Made by a program: the position numbers and the translations under genes
DNA from: Methanocalculus taiwanensis
Lineage (GTDB): Archaea; Halobacteriota; Methanomicrobia; Methanomicrobiales; Methanocorpusculaceae
Direction: 5' to 3'
DNA: 64,000 nucleotides
Assembly: GCF_024372745.1 (NCBI RefSeq)
Contig: NZ_VOTZ01000007.1
Location: 28,976 to 92,975 of the forward strand
In this document: positions 25,052 through 34,340 of the stretch, one piece after another
Numbering within the stretch: position 1 is the first letter of the stretch
How the letters are laid out: each line of letters starts with the position of its first letter
Notes under the pieces: model-generated
The model's database searches: none
What the model was told of the DNA's origin: nothing
What the model saw: the letters and a program-made list of their open reading frames with translations, nothing else

Positions 25052-26224
25052 TTATTTTGCATTTTTCGCTGCAATCGTCTTTGCGAGCTCTTTTAGCGCA
25101 GCAATGTCTTTTTCAGTGGGGTGGCCTTTGATGTAGACCGGCTCTATGACCTCGCATTTCAGCGGGGCGATGATTTCCGCGATCTGTTTTACGGCCTTTC
25201 CTCCCCAGCCAAATGAACCGATGACCGTTGCATACTGTGCTTTTGGTTTGATAGCTGCTGCGAGGTATGCTGCATAGATCGCAAGCGGGTGAGCACCGAA
25301 GAGAACTGTCGGGGTGGCAACGATGATTGTCTTTGCTTCAACGAGGCTCATTGCCAGAAGCCCGATGTCAGTTTCCGGGAGATTGAACCGTTCTATATCC
25401 ACTCCCTCGGCGATAAGGGCGTTTGAAAGGATATCCACCATCTTCTTTGTGCTCCCGTGCATCGAGACATACGCGATCACTGCCGTGTTCTTCGGCTCCC
25501 CAGTTGCCCATTGCCGATAGTATCCCATGATCAGATCAGGGTTGTTATAGAGGGGGCCATGGCTTGGGGCGATGATCTCAACATTGAGGCTCTCGATTTT
25601 ATCAAGGTATGCTGGTATGCTGCCTGCAAAGGGCATCATGATCTCGGCATAGTAGCGTTTTGCGGATTCATACAGCCGCTCGGGATCATTGATATAGAGA
25701 TCTGAAGCCGCTATGTGAGAGCCGAGGAAGTCGCAGGTGAAGATGATCTGATCTTCTGCGATATAGGTAAACATGGTATCCGGCCAGTGGACCCAGGGGG
25801 CATGGAAGAACTGCATCGTCTTTCCGCCAAGATCAACAGTTTCATTGTCTTCAACAACCCTGATCCTCCCCTCATCAATGCCGAAAAACTCAATTAACAG
25901 CTCTTTTGCCTTGGGGCTTGTCAGGACGAGTGCAGACGGATACAGTTCAAGCAGGAGCGGGAGGCAGCCGGTGTGATCCTGTTCGGCATGGTGGACGACA
26001 ATATAGTCGATCACATCAGCCTTGGCGGCCATCAGGTTTGTAACCAGCTCCATCTCCTTCGTCTCGCTCACGGCATCGAGAAGGGCAGTTTTATCGCTTC
26101 CTTTGACAAGGTACGAGTTGTAGCTTGTTCCTTTTGGCGTGGGAATCAGGGAGTCGAAGAGCCGCAGATCCCAGTCGATTGCTCCGACCCACGAGATTCC
26201 ATCTTTGATGGTTCGGACTACCAT
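25052..26224 (-). CDS. fprA: Flavodiiron protein, F420H2 oxidase type
   Basis: 390 residues. The beta-lactamase-like diiron domain has YIVVHHAEQDHTGCLPLL (His-x-Glu-x-Asp-His set), FHAPWVHWPDTMFTYI and IAPSHGPLYNN. A flavodoxin domain follows (VIAYVSMHGSTKKMVDILSN, VIGSFGWGGKAVKQI). In methanogens FprA reduces oxygen to water with reduced F420. It starts 6 bp after the rubredoxin stop, so the two are cotranscribed, and dfx follows. Full length. Confidence 0.95.
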   Translation of the reverse strand: MVVRTIKDGISWVGAIDWDLRLFDSLIPTPKGTSYNSYLVKGSDKTALLDAVSETKEMELVTNLMAAKADVIDYIVVHHAEQDHTGCLPLLLELYPSALVLTSPKAKELLIEFFGIDEGRIRVVEDNETVDLGGKTMQFFHAPWVHWPDTMFTYIAEDQIIFTCDFLGSHIAASDLYINDPERLYESAKRYYAEIMMPFAGSIPAYLDKIESLNVEIIAPSHGPLYNNPDLIMGYYRQWATGEPKNTAVIAYVSMHGSTKKMVDILSNALIAEGVDIERFNLPETDIGLLAMSLVEAKTIIVATPTVLFGAHPLAIYAAYLAAAIKPKAQYATVIGSFGWGGKAVKQIAEIIAPLKCEVIEPVYIKGHPTEKDIAALKELAKTIAAKNAK

Positions 26225-26230
26225 TCTATT

Positions 26231-26368
26231 TCACTCCTGCTTTGCAAAGAGGGCTTTGCGTGCTGCACAGACCGGGCAGACCCAGTTTTCGGGGAGTTCC
26301 TCGAATTTTGTTGTTTCTTTCTCATCATTGTGAATATGTCCGCAGATTGTGCATTTCCATGTGCTCAT
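26231..26368 (-). CDS. Rubredoxin
   Basis: A 45-residue protein. Two CxxC ligand pairs: WKCTICGHIHNDEK and NWVCPVCAARKALF. The middle FEELPENW is the normal rubredoxin turn. A strong AAAGGAGG lies before ATG 26368. First gene of the rubredoxin-fprA-dfx oxygen-detoxification set, where it probably passes electrons to the diiron protein or to the superoxide reductase. Confidence 0.95.
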   Translation of the reverse strand: MSTWKCTICGHIHNDEKETTKFEELPENWVCPVCAARKALFAKQE

Positions 26369-26493
26369 TTGTGTATTCCTCCTTTGCTATCTCAATTGGC
26401 AAAACAGTGGATAATGGTTTTGATTGTATCATTCCCTCTTCTGTTTTAACAACCCTGCCATAATTCTCATGGCTTCCGGAAAAAGGCTCAATC

Positions 26494-26991
26494 ATGAAGA
26501 AAGAACAACTTCGTATTGGGGCTTCCACCACGTATTTCTTTGATCAGGCACCATCTCCCTGTATGACTGCTCCAGATGATGCATACGAGTTCTTCAGGGG
26601 GGATCATTTCGCCCGGGAGAATGGTCTAGAACTCATAGATGCCGGGCCCGGCCGGGCTGTCGTATCCATGCAGATCCAGAAGCGGCATAAAAACAGCCAT
26701 GGCACCGTCCACGGAGGTGCGCTCTTTACGCTTGCAGATTGTGCTTTTGCCCTTGCCTCCAATTCAGATGGCGTTTTGGCAGCAGCGATCAATGCCTCCA
26801 TCTCCTATCTTACTGCTGCACGGGAAGGCACCCTTACCGCGGTTGCAGAGGAGTTTGCGAAAAATCCAAAGCTCGCTTCATACACCGTCATCATCACTGA
26901 TGAGAACAATGCCCGGATAGCAATTTTCCAGGGAATGGTCTACCGGAAACAACCATGGGATAATGAAGATAACAAAAGGGTGAGAGCCTAA
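26494..26991 (+). CDS. PaaI-family thioesterase
   Basis: 165 residues from ATG 26494; ATG 26563 (MTAPDDAYEFFRGDHFAREN) is an equally plausible start because the family normally begins there. Core: KRHKNSHGTVHGGALFTLAD with the HGG motif and catalytic Asp region, then ASISYLTAAREGTLTAVAEE. Acyl-CoA hydrolase; substrate unknown. It overlaps the convergent CGGC gene by 4 bp. Confidence 0.8.
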   Translation: MKKEQLRIGASTTYFFDQAPSPCMTAPDDAYEFFRGDHFARENGLELIDAGPGRAVVSMQIQKRHKNSHGTVHGGALFTLADCAFALASNSDGVLAAAINASISYLTAAREGTLTAVAEEFAKNPKLASYTVIITDENNARIAIFQGMVYRKQPWDNEDNKRVRA

Positions 26992-27435
26992 TCGTAGGCC
27001 TTCCTTGTCTCCTCGTCTGATAATGCAAAAGCGATCAGCTCCTGCCAGAGCCTGGAATCCCAGGTCTTGAGCGATGTGTGGGTCGTGAGGTAATTCTCAG
27101 GTATTGGGTGTGTACCGACAACCACATCCATGTTGTACTTCTCCCTGATGAATTCAGAAAAGTACCTGATCCGGGGGCATGGCGGATAGCCGACAAGCAT
27201 TCCTGTTGCAAGATGAATCACCGAAACGCCATTCTTCTTCATCTCCATTGGAGCATACTCGATATTTCCACCCGGACATCCTCCGCAGCTTGCATATCCG
27301 GCAATCTCCACGTCCTTATCTTCATACACAGAAAATGCCCCCTCCCTGTTATGAAGGGATCTCAGGCATTTCCCCCCCGGCACAACTCCGGTAGCGGTCG
27401 CAGATAATTATCCCGATTTTTATTGGGTCGGTCAT
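26988..27435 (-). pseudogene. CGGC-domain protein, frameshifted in a 7-G run
   Basis: ATG 27435 opens MTDPIKIGIIICDRYRSCAG, and the frame then breaks in a run of seven G (27372-27378). With six G it would continue GGKCLRSLHNREGAFSVYED, then EIAGYASCGGCPGGNIEYAP (the CGGC motif) and IHLATGMLVGYPPCPRIRYF to the stop at 26988, about 148 residues, normal for the family. CGGC proteins are predicted metal or Fe-S binders of unknown role. The break is either a real phase-variable mutation or an assembly error. Confidence 0.75.
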
Positions 27436-27448
27436 AATACTCTAATAG

Positions 27449-27511
27449 TCACCCGCATATGCCAATAGGCTGACGGTGCAACCGGTTCCAAACCGGTATA
27501 TCCCCTCTCAT
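27449..27511 (-). CDS. Small leader ORF upstream of the CGGC gene
   Basis: 20 codons, MRGDIPVWNRLHRQPIGICG, with GGGGGG before its ATG. It contains a strong hairpin (CCGGTT/AACCGG around TGG). A TATA box at 27538-27545 would place the mRNA 5' end close to this ATG. It could be a regulatory leader peptide or chance. Apart from the TATA box, the rest of 27512-27663 shows no gene. Confidence 0.3.
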   Translation of the reverse strand: MRGDIPVWNRLHRQPIGICG

Positions 27512-27537
27512 TATCAACCCCCCTGACAAGAAATCCA

Positions 27538-27545
27538 AATATAAA
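27538..27545 (-). promoter_or_regulatory. TATA box upstream of the CGGC gene
   Basis: The - strand reads CTTTTTATATTTGG. Predicted transcription start is near 27515, leaving an about 80-nt leader before the CGGC start at 27435, or almost none before the small ORF at 27511. Confidence 0.45.
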
Positions 27546-27663
27546 AAGTATCTCAATATCCGGATCCCGCCACTTGGGATCCTGTGTATCGCAGCAGTCT
27601 TCGAAGAGAACTCCTGGATCTTTGATGTGAATATGCCGATTGCAACGTGTTGCGAAGAACCGG

Positions 27664-29247
27664 CTACAGGCGGGATCCGATTACCATAACGATGATTCCC
27701 AAGGAGGCGAGGAGCAGGCCGTACCCCGGCATGAAATGGTTCCCGAGGATCCCGCCTGCAAAGCCAAGCAGGATCCCGGAGAGGACGATGAGCGTTCCGG
27801 CACCTGTTCTCCCCTCGTTTGCCCGGGTGCCTTCAGGCCCGACAATATCTGACCAGTACAGACCCCATGCCTTGATCCGGGGGTATAATACCAGGTATAA
27901 TGGCAGGCTTAGCAGGAAGATGGGTAAGAGATTATTGACGAGAAGAACTGGCCCGAGGAGAGAGAAGGGCAGCAGGCCGAGGAGCTGAAAACCCCATGCA
28001 ATGATAAGTGCACAGGCAATTGATCCAAGAACGGCGAGGAGAAAGAAATTCAGCGTTTTCCTCATCGAATTGATCTGGCAGGGAGCCGGATCATCTCCTC
28101 GCAGAAGCCATGTCCTCTTCCAGAGATGGTACATGATCCATGCCATTGCAAGATTCCCAAAGAATCCAAAGAACGTTCCGGGCCCAAATGTCCCGAAGAG
28201 ATCACTGATCACCACTCCAAGGCCGACTCCCCATGCTCCAGCCGGCCCAAACAACAAGCCCAGTACGGGTACAAGGGCATTGGCCGGCCGCAGATCCACC
28301 ACTCCCGGTATCAGGACCACACCCTTGAATGGAATGACCACTGCGGCATAGAGTGCAGCAGAGAACGCAGTCAGAACCACCATCCGGGTATTTCCCCAGA
28401 GGTACCTGCTGTTTCTTCCAAGTACTGACAATCGTGCCATCCCGATGAAGATCAGAAAGAGGATAGTAAGTGTCAGGAATACCCGGATATCGGTTGAGAA
28501 GGGTGCAGTATTGATGAGCAAAGCCCCGATGACGACAAGGATCGAAGCGATCAAAAATACGATATCCCCTGCCATGATCCTGGTTGTAAGGAATGAACTC
28601 CGGCTACTCTCCGGGTCATATCCCCTTGATTCGAGGGCCATGGCAAAATGGTGCGTATTCCGTATCATCGAGACGATGGCAGGAATTATGATCATGATCT
28701 GTTTTTTGATCCGCTCCCGAATTGAACCGCTTCTGAGATCGAGGCCCCGCGACTGCTGTGCCTGTGAGATGGTATGGGCATTATGAAGGACTAGGGGGAG
28801 CATCCGGACAGCTGTTGAGAATGAAAAGGCAATCGGCCGTGGAATGCCAAGCTTCTCCATCCCGATCACCATCTCCTCTGTCCGTGTCGTGCTTATCCAG
28901 ATAATCCCGGAAAGGATCATGATCAGAAGCTTGATTCCTGTCAGAAATCCAAAGAGGAGTCCGGTGGAACTGATCATCCCATAAATGAGATCCTCCCGTG
29001 TGGCAATCCCCCACATGAGAGAGGACATGATGATTATGATCACGAGTACGGGAGCAAAACGGATCAGGTTTCTTCCGATTCCCGCACTCATTCCAACCAG
29101 CAGAAGAATCCCCACAAGAAAGAGGAGGGGAAGCAGTTCATCCTCGACAAGCGCGATGAAGACCATGCCGAAGACGCTGAAGATCTTCACCCTCGGATCG
29201 ATCCGATGCATCCATGTATGCCTCTCAAGATAGAGGGAGATGTTCAT
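27664..29247 (-). CDS. ECF transporter T component fused to an S component
   Basis: 527 residues. Residues 1 to about 280 are a CbiQ/EcfT-type subunit: WMHRIDPRVKIFSVFGMVFI, then the two coupling motifs AQQSRGLDLRSG and ALESRGYDPESS that contact the ATPases. From about residue 290 a second membrane part starts with MVVLTAFSAALYAAVVIPFK, then DLRPANALVPVLGLLFGPAG and GVGLGVVISDLFGTFGPGTF, typical of substrate-binding S components. The ligand is not evident; no riboswitch was recognised. ATGA overlap with the ATPase gene upstream. A T-S fusion is uncommon. Confidence 0.82.
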   Translation of the reverse strand: MNISLYLERHTWMHRIDPRVKIFSVFGMVFIALVEDELLPLLFLVGILLLVGMSAGIGRNLIRFAPVLVIIIIMSSLMWGIATREDLIYGMISSTGLLFGFLTGIKLLIMILSGIIWISTTRTEEMVIGMEKLGIPRPIAFSFSTAVRMLPLVLHNAHTISQAQQSRGLDLRSGSIRERIKKQIMIIIPAIVSMIRNTHHFAMALESRGYDPESSRSSFLTTRIMAGDIVFLIASILVVIGALLINTAPFSTDIRVFLTLTILFLIFIGMARLSVLGRNSRYLWGNTRMVVLTAFSAALYAAVVIPFKGVVLIPGVVDLRPANALVPVLGLLFGPAGAWGVGLGVVISDLFGTFGPGTFFGFFGNLAMAWIMYHLWKRTWLLRGDDPAPCQINSMRKTLNFFLLAVLGSIACALIIAWGFQLLGLLPFSLLGPVLLVNNLLPIFLLSLPLYLVLYPRIKAWGLYWSDIVGPEGTRANEGRTGAGTLIVLSGILLGFAGGILGNHFMPGYGLLLASLGIIVMVIGSRL

Positions 29248-30977
29248 GCCCCATCCCTCCGCCGCGTGCAGGCAGCCATCTCATCAACCGTGCAGATCGG
29301 ATACCCTATTTTTGTTGAGAATTCGGTTATCTGTGGGGCTTTCATGGAGTTTTCCGCGAGCAGTGGTGGGTTCGATAAGATCGTCCGTGGCGTCCCGTCG
29401 GCGATGATCTCCCCGTCCCTGAGAAGAACAACCCGGTGCATATACTCTGCCAGAACCCACATCGCATGCGTGATGATGATGATCGTGTGCCCCTTTTGGT
29501 TCAGATCAGCAACAAGCTCCATCATCCTGACCTGATCCTGGTAGTCGAGCCCGGTTGTCGGCTCGTCAAGGATGATTATATCCGGCTGTATCGCCAGGAC
29601 TGAGGCAACCGCAACCCGCTGCCTGTCTCCCCTGGGAAGCGAGAAGGGATCGTAATCCTCCTTTCCCTCCATGCCCACGGCAAGAAGGGCTTCTGCAACT
29701 CTCAGGGAGACCTGATCCGGTGAAAACCCGTGGAGCCTGACCCCGTATGCGACCTCCTCAAAGACTGTATCCGAGAAGATCTGGTGATCAGGATTCTGGA
29801 AGACATACCCGATCACCCTGCTGAGATCGTGGATTGAATGGTGTTGGGTATCCATGCCTGCAACCGTCACCGAGCCTGAATCCGGGTGGATCAGCCCGGC
29901 GAGCAGCCTCGATACCGTGGTCTTTCCGGAGCCGTTTGCCCCTGCTATCGCAAGGCACTCCTGCCGCCGGATGGTGAGATTGAGGTTTCGGATCACCAGG
30001 TTATCCTCATATCCGAAGCTCACTCCCCGGATCGAGATGATCTCGGGGCCATAGCGTTGGGTGCGTATGCTATCGGCCTTGATGATCTCCTGATAGCGGC
30101 TTGTATCGATCTCAAGATCGCTTGCATGAAAGAGTGATACTGCATCAGGGACCGAGAGGAGCTGTTTGCTGCTCTCGATCCCAAGTGCTGCAAAGTATTC
30201 GCAGACCGGGAGGGGCCGGAGCCCGAGCTGCTGAAAGAGCGATATATCCTTCATTACTGCCTTGGGTGGGCCGTCTGCGATGATTGTCCCTTTATCCATG
30301 AGAATGAGCCGATCGAGAGCGGCCATCTCCTCGGTCTCCTGCTCAATGATGATCCCGTTCTGAATGGCCTCTTCACCAGGGGCATGATGCTGGCTCCTGC
30401 AGAGCGATCGAATGAGTGAAAATACCTCCTCCTTTCCGGCAGGGTCGAGGTCGGTTGTCGGTTCGTCGAAACAGAGTATCTCCGGGTTCAGGGCAAGGAC
30501 AGAACCGATCACCAGCCGCTGTTTCTGCCCTCCGGAGAGGGATCCCGGCGGCCGTTTTGAGAATCCTGAAAGGCCAATGATTGCTTCGATCTCCCGGACC
30601 CGCCTTCGCATGCTCTCCGGGTCAACTCCCCGGTTCTCCATTGCAAAGGCGATCTCAAGCTCTACGGTGGATGAGAAGAGCTGTGATTCAAAGTCCTGGA
30701 ATACGATCCCGATGGTATCTGCCATGGTACGGGGAGAGGCCGTGATCGGGTTTTGTGCTCCGACGGTGATAGTCCCGGAATGCGTGCCGTGGATAAAATC
30801 GGGGATCAGGCCGCCCAGGGCAAAGACGAGTGTTGACTTTCCTGCCCCGGCGGGACCCATGATCCCGACGACCTCTCCCTTTGGGATCTCAAGGTGTATA
30901 CCTTTGAGCACCGGTCCGGTTGAAGAAGGGTATCTGAATGAGAAATCAAAAAGGGTGATGGGGGTGCTCCTGTCCAC
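29244..30977 (-). CDS. ECF transporter double ATPase
   Basis: 577 residues with two ABC ATPase halves. The first half has GPAGAGKSTLVFALGG, signature LSGGQKQRLVIG and Walker B ILCFDEPTTDLDP. The second has GANGSGKTTVSRLLAG, a variant signature FSLPRGDRQRVAVASV and IIILDEPTTGLDYQ. The LPRGDRQ form is seen in EcfA partners. It powers uptake through the T-S fusion encoded next, with which it overlaps by 4 bp. Both ATPase sites look complete. Confidence 0.9.
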   Translation of the reverse strand: MDRSTPITLFDFSFRYPSSTGPVLKGIHLEIPKGEVVGIMGPAGAGKSTLVFALGGLIPDFIHGTHSGTITVGAQNPITASPRTMADTIGIVFQDFESQLFSSTVELEIAFAMENRGVDPESMRRRVREIEAIIGLSGFSKRPPGSLSGGQKQRLVIGSVLALNPEILCFDEPTTDLDPAGKEEVFSLIRSLCRSQHHAPGEEAIQNGIIIEQETEEMAALDRLILMDKGTIIADGPPKAVMKDISLFQQLGLRPLPVCEYFAALGIESSKQLLSVPDAVSLFHASDLEIDTSRYQEIIKADSIRTQRYGPEIISIRGVSFGYEDNLVIRNLNLTIRRQECLAIAGANGSGKTTVSRLLAGLIHPDSGSVTVAGMDTQHHSIHDLSRVIGYVFQNPDHQIFSDTVFEEVAYGVRLHGFSPDQVSLRVAEALLAVGMEGKEDYDPFSLPRGDRQRVAVASVLAIQPDIIILDEPTTGLDYQDQVRMMELVADLNQKGHTIIIITHAMWVLAEYMHRVVLLRDGEIIADGTPRTILSNPPLLAENSMKAPQITEFSTKIGYPICTVDEMAACTRRRDGA

Positions 30978-31016
30978 ATGATCTATCTCATGGGTGTTAA
31001 TAATAAGCCTATCTGG

Positions 31017-34000
31017 TCACCCTTCGCCCTTCATATCGCAGAGTGCCCCATACGCACACCACTGGCACCGCTGGTAATCCGGTTGGGCCGGGAAGTCGCC
31101 TGCCTGGATCAGGTTGAGCATCTCCTCAAGGCTCTCGCTGAATGCCCGGATACTCTCTTCGGTTGGGTGGTAGTCGATGATCCGGTTGTCTGCGAGATAG
31201 AAGAGCGAGGCCCGTTTTGGCAGTTCTCCAAAGAGCTCCCTGATCGCCATTGCGTAAATGTTCAGCTGGATGTTCTCGGGAACGCTCTTCTTTGTCATGC
31301 CTGAAGGTGACTTCCCGGACTTGAAGTCGATCACCACGTAGCCGCCGTCCGGGGTCTGCTCGATCCGATCGATATAGCCGTGTATCTCTCGTCCGGCGAA
31401 GGAGAAGGCAAACCACTTCTCAGGGGCGATGATGGTATTCTTGTTTCTCTTCTGCCATTCCAGATAGGTCATGAGGAGATCCAGGGCTGATGCCTTATTC
31501 TGCTCCGCCTGCGTCTTTGACTCGAACTGATCAGGCGTCCAGTGCTTCTCAAGCAGCAATTCTACCTGCTCCTCTGCCGGCTGCTCCGGGTCGAGGTTCT
31601 CGATGACGGCATGGATGCCGATCCCTTTTGCAGCTGCCGGTGCCGGGCCGGGAGGCTCTGCAATCTTCAGGATGTGCCTGAACCTGAACTGGAGCGGGCA
31701 GTCTTTGTACTGTTGCAGCTTTGAGTACGAGAACGCCATCGTCTCCGGGACCACTGCCTGTTCCGGGGGTCTCCCGATGATCTCGGTGATCGGCATCTCG
31801 GTAGAGGCGGCCTGGATGAATGCGTACCGATCAAACTCCTCTCTTCCCTCTTCTGAATAGCTTCGGATCCTCTCGAGCGTCACCAGATCCTGGAGTGCGG
31901 TTCCAAGCCGCATCTCAGCAATCGCCCTGATCGCCTGCTCCTGGAGCCGGGTGCGTGCCTCTCCGGCAGGAGTTTCCTCAGGTAAGGGGAGATCGATATT
32001 CCGTGCCGGCGGCTCGACCAGCGTGATCAGCGGGTTCTCCCGGAACGAGAGCTCCTCAAGGAAAGGTGAGGGTTTTGTCTCCAGCTTGTTCTTCCCATAC
32101 CATTTCGCATAGGTAAGGTACAGCCGCTCCTCGGCCCGTGTCATCGCGACAAAGAGGAGCCGCCGTTCCTCCTGGGTGAAGAGCGCTTTCTCGTCCTCGC
32201 CTGCCCGGAGCCCTTTGGCGAGATCTGATGGAACCACGAACTGCTTCTCCCGGTAATTTAGGGGGAACTTCCTCTGGGCGAGATCGACGACAAAGACGAC
32301 CGGGAACTCTTTTCCCTTGCTCTTGTGGATGGTGAGGATCCTGACGGAATCGGCCTCCTCCCGCTCCTCGATCTCTACAGAGAAGTCAGAGAAGTACTGG
32401 AGGTACTCAAGGAACCCGCCGATAGTGGCATCACGGGTGATCTGGTCGTACTCCTGTGTGATCTCAAGGAATCTGGCAAGGTACTGCCGGGTCATGGCAG
32501 CCTCATCATAGAGGGCGGACCGGTAGAGCCCTGATGCCTGCATCATTACGAAATGGATGAGTGCCGGGAGCGCCTGCCTCTCTTTCTCCTCGATGAAGTG
32601 GCTGAGCATCCCGATGATCTCTCTGATCTTTTGGGCATGCTCCGGGACAACGGCTTGTGCATCCAGCATCGTTTCGAATACATGGTCATTGCCGGGATCG
32701 GATCTCCCTGCTGCCACGGTATTGATCGCCTGCACAACGGTCTCGGGGATGGAGCAGAGCTTCATGATCCGGTTGAGTGCGATTCCTGCGATCAAGGGGT
32801 TGTTGATGATCTGCAGGTATGCGAGCATATCACGGATCACTGGCAGCCGCAGGAAATCGACATCTGCCTGGTAGATGCAGGGAATATTGTGCCGTTTCAG
32901 GGCAGCCTGGAACTTTGCCCCATCCTTCCTGCTCCGGCAGAGTATCGCACAATCCCGGTACCTAAGCGGCCGTGCCGGCTCGCCGCCCCGTGGAGGGAGC
33001 GGGGTTCCCACGAGCCGCCCGATCTCTGCCGCAACATATTCTGCTTCCCCCTCCTCGTTTCCGCAGGCTGCTGCCACAACCGGCTCTCCTGCCGGCTTCT
33101 TTGAGATGAGCTCCTTCTGCTGCCGGTTCGGCGCCCTCTGCATCAGCTGGAAGGCGAGCTGAAGGACTGCCGGAGGGTTTCTGTAGTTCTCGTCAAGCAG
33201 AACCTCCGCATGCTCCTTTGCCCACTCCCGGAAGTCCCGGATGTTTGTCAGGTATGCTCCCCTGAACCGGTAGATGGTCTGGTCATCGTCTCCGACGACG
33301 CAGAGGTGATCGCCTGCGAGGAGCTTGATGAGCTCGAGCTGGGCGAAGTTCGTATCCTGGAACTCGTCGACGAGGATGTAGGGGAAGCGGTTCTTATACA
33401 GGCTCTGGATTCCCGGATTGTTCCGGAGGAGACTCACAGCTCCGAAGATCATGTCATCGAAGTCGATGAGGTGCTCGTCCTGCTTGTACTGCTCATAGGC
33501 CCTGTAGACCTTCAGGAGGTCAGTGAGCTTGTTCAGGTAATCCCGCTCCTCGTCTGTCATTTCTGTCTGTTGTTTTCCCTTCAGGTACACATCAAGCATC
33601 TCAGGGGTGATCAGCTCGTCCCGGAATGCGCTGATGCCGTCGATGATCGCGGTGATGATGTCTGAAGAGTTGTTTCCGATCCGGATATACTCAAAGCCGA
33701 ACGTATCGATGTTCCGGAGTCCCCAGACGAGCACATTGGTCCGGCTGATGATCCCGTTTGCAATAGAGATCCCGCTTGTGAGCATATTCTCACGGAGCAT
33801 CTCAAGGCAGAAGGAGTGGAAGGTGTGGATCCCGATATCCTGGTGCGGCCGCAGCGCCTCGATCCGCTCGCTCATCTCGGCTGCAGCTTTCTCAGAGAAG
33901 GTGAGGGCAAGGATATTCTGAGGGGATACTCCCTGGTCAAGCAAATGGAGGATCTTCTCGACGATCACCTTCGTCTTGCCAGACCCGGGGCCGGCAAGCA

Positions 34001-34055
34001 CGAGCTGGAAGCCGCTGCCGGTGACGGCTTTCTCCTGTGAGGGATTGAGGGGCAT
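31017..34055 (-). CDS. UvrD/Rep-family helicase with C-terminal RecB-like nuclease
   Basis: 1012 residues. SF1 motifs: LVLAGPGSGKTKVIVEKI, VDEFQDTNFAQLELIKLL, VVGDDDQTIYRFRGAYL, LTIHKSKGKEFPVVFV and FVAMTRAEERLYLTYAKW. The last about 250 residues form a PD-(D/E)XK nuclease (HGYIDRIEQTPDGG, VVIDFKSGKS). KDCPLQFRFRH upstream and CQWCAYGALC at the end could ligate an Fe-S cluster as in AddB-type nucleases. A DNA end-processing or repair enzyme, with 61 bp between its stop and the start of the ECF ATPase gene. Confidence 0.9.
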   Translation of the reverse strand: MPLNPSQEKAVTGSGFQLVLAGPGSGKTKVIVEKILHLLDQGVSPQNILALTFSEKAAAEMSERIEALRPHQDIGIHTFHSFCLEMLRENMLTSGISIANGIISRTNVLVWGLRNIDTFGFEYIRIGNNSSDIITAIIDGISAFRDELITPEMLDVYLKGKQQTEMTDEERDYLNKLTDLLKVYRAYEQYKQDEHLIDFDDMIFGAVSLLRNNPGIQSLYKNRFPYILVDEFQDTNFAQLELIKLLAGDHLCVVGDDDQTIYRFRGAYLTNIRDFREWAKEHAEVLLDENYRNPPAVLQLAFQLMQRAPNRQQKELISKKPAGEPVVAAACGNEEGEAEYVAAEIGRLVGTPLPPRGGEPARPLRYRDCAILCRSRKDGAKFQAALKRHNIPCIYQADVDFLRLPVIRDMLAYLQIINNPLIAGIALNRIMKLCSIPETVVQAINTVAAGRSDPGNDHVFETMLDAQAVVPEHAQKIREIIGMLSHFIEEKERQALPALIHFVMMQASGLYRSALYDEAAMTRQYLARFLEITQEYDQITRDATIGGFLEYLQYFSDFSVEIEEREEADSVRILTIHKSKGKEFPVVFVVDLAQRKFPLNYREKQFVVPSDLAKGLRAGEDEKALFTQEERRLLFVAMTRAEERLYLTYAKWYGKNKLETKPSPFLEELSFRENPLITLVEPPARNIDLPLPEETPAGEARTRLQEQAIRAIAEMRLGTALQDLVTLERIRSYSEEGREEFDRYAFIQAASTEMPITEIIGRPPEQAVVPETMAFSYSKLQQYKDCPLQFRFRHILKIAEPPGPAPAAAKGIGIHAVIENLDPEQPAEEQVELLLEKHWTPDQFESKTQAEQNKASALDLLMTYLEWQKRNKNTIIAPEKWFAFSFAGREIHGYIDRIEQTPDGGYVVIDFKSGKSPSGMTKKSVPENIQLNIYAMAIRELFGELPKRASLFYLADNRIIDYHPTEESIRAFSESLEEMLNLIQAGDFPAQPDYQRCQWCAYGALCDMKGEG

Positions 34056-34309
34056 ACTGATTCACTGATTGGTCTCTGGCAGGAAAAAGGTGGCGGGGGA
34101 ACAGGGGATTCATCAGGGCGGTGGAGAGGTATGGGCAGTCCGGAGAAAAAGATCATCTGTGAATATGAGTCCGAAGAGATTGAGACTGATGGCAGAACCA
34201 TGCATATCATCTCCCATATGACTGGTTCAACCGGACTGCTCTCTTCTCCGGGTGGCTATTCTATTGGCCATACATGTTCACAGGAAAAACCGATTTGGGT
34301 AATTAGAAA

Positions 34310-34320
34310 CTTTTTTAAGC
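34310..34320 (+). promoter_or_regulatory. TATA box for the C69 peptidase gene
   Basis: CTTTTTTAAGC, with its end 20 nt before ATG 34341. It supports the start at 34341 over the open frame that extends back to 34131, and implies a nearly leaderless mRNA. The 34056-34309 stretch shows no other convincing gene. Confidence 0.45.
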
Positions 34321-34340
34321 GATTAAGAATACCTCTCCCC

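Noticed and set aside
27470..27500. GGTTCCAAACC as a tRNA T-loop (B box)
   Set aside because: No acceptor stem, anticodon or D-arm can be folded around it; it is better explained as one stem of a leader hairpin.
33210..33665. 151-codon + frame within the helicase-nuclease region
   Set aside because: Antisense to conserved UvrD motifs; composition is the mirror of the helicase coding strand.
34131..34340. 70-residue N-terminal extension of the C69 peptidase
   Set aside because: It would bury the signal peptide, and a TATA box lies inside it at 34310-34320, so translation most likely starts at 34341.
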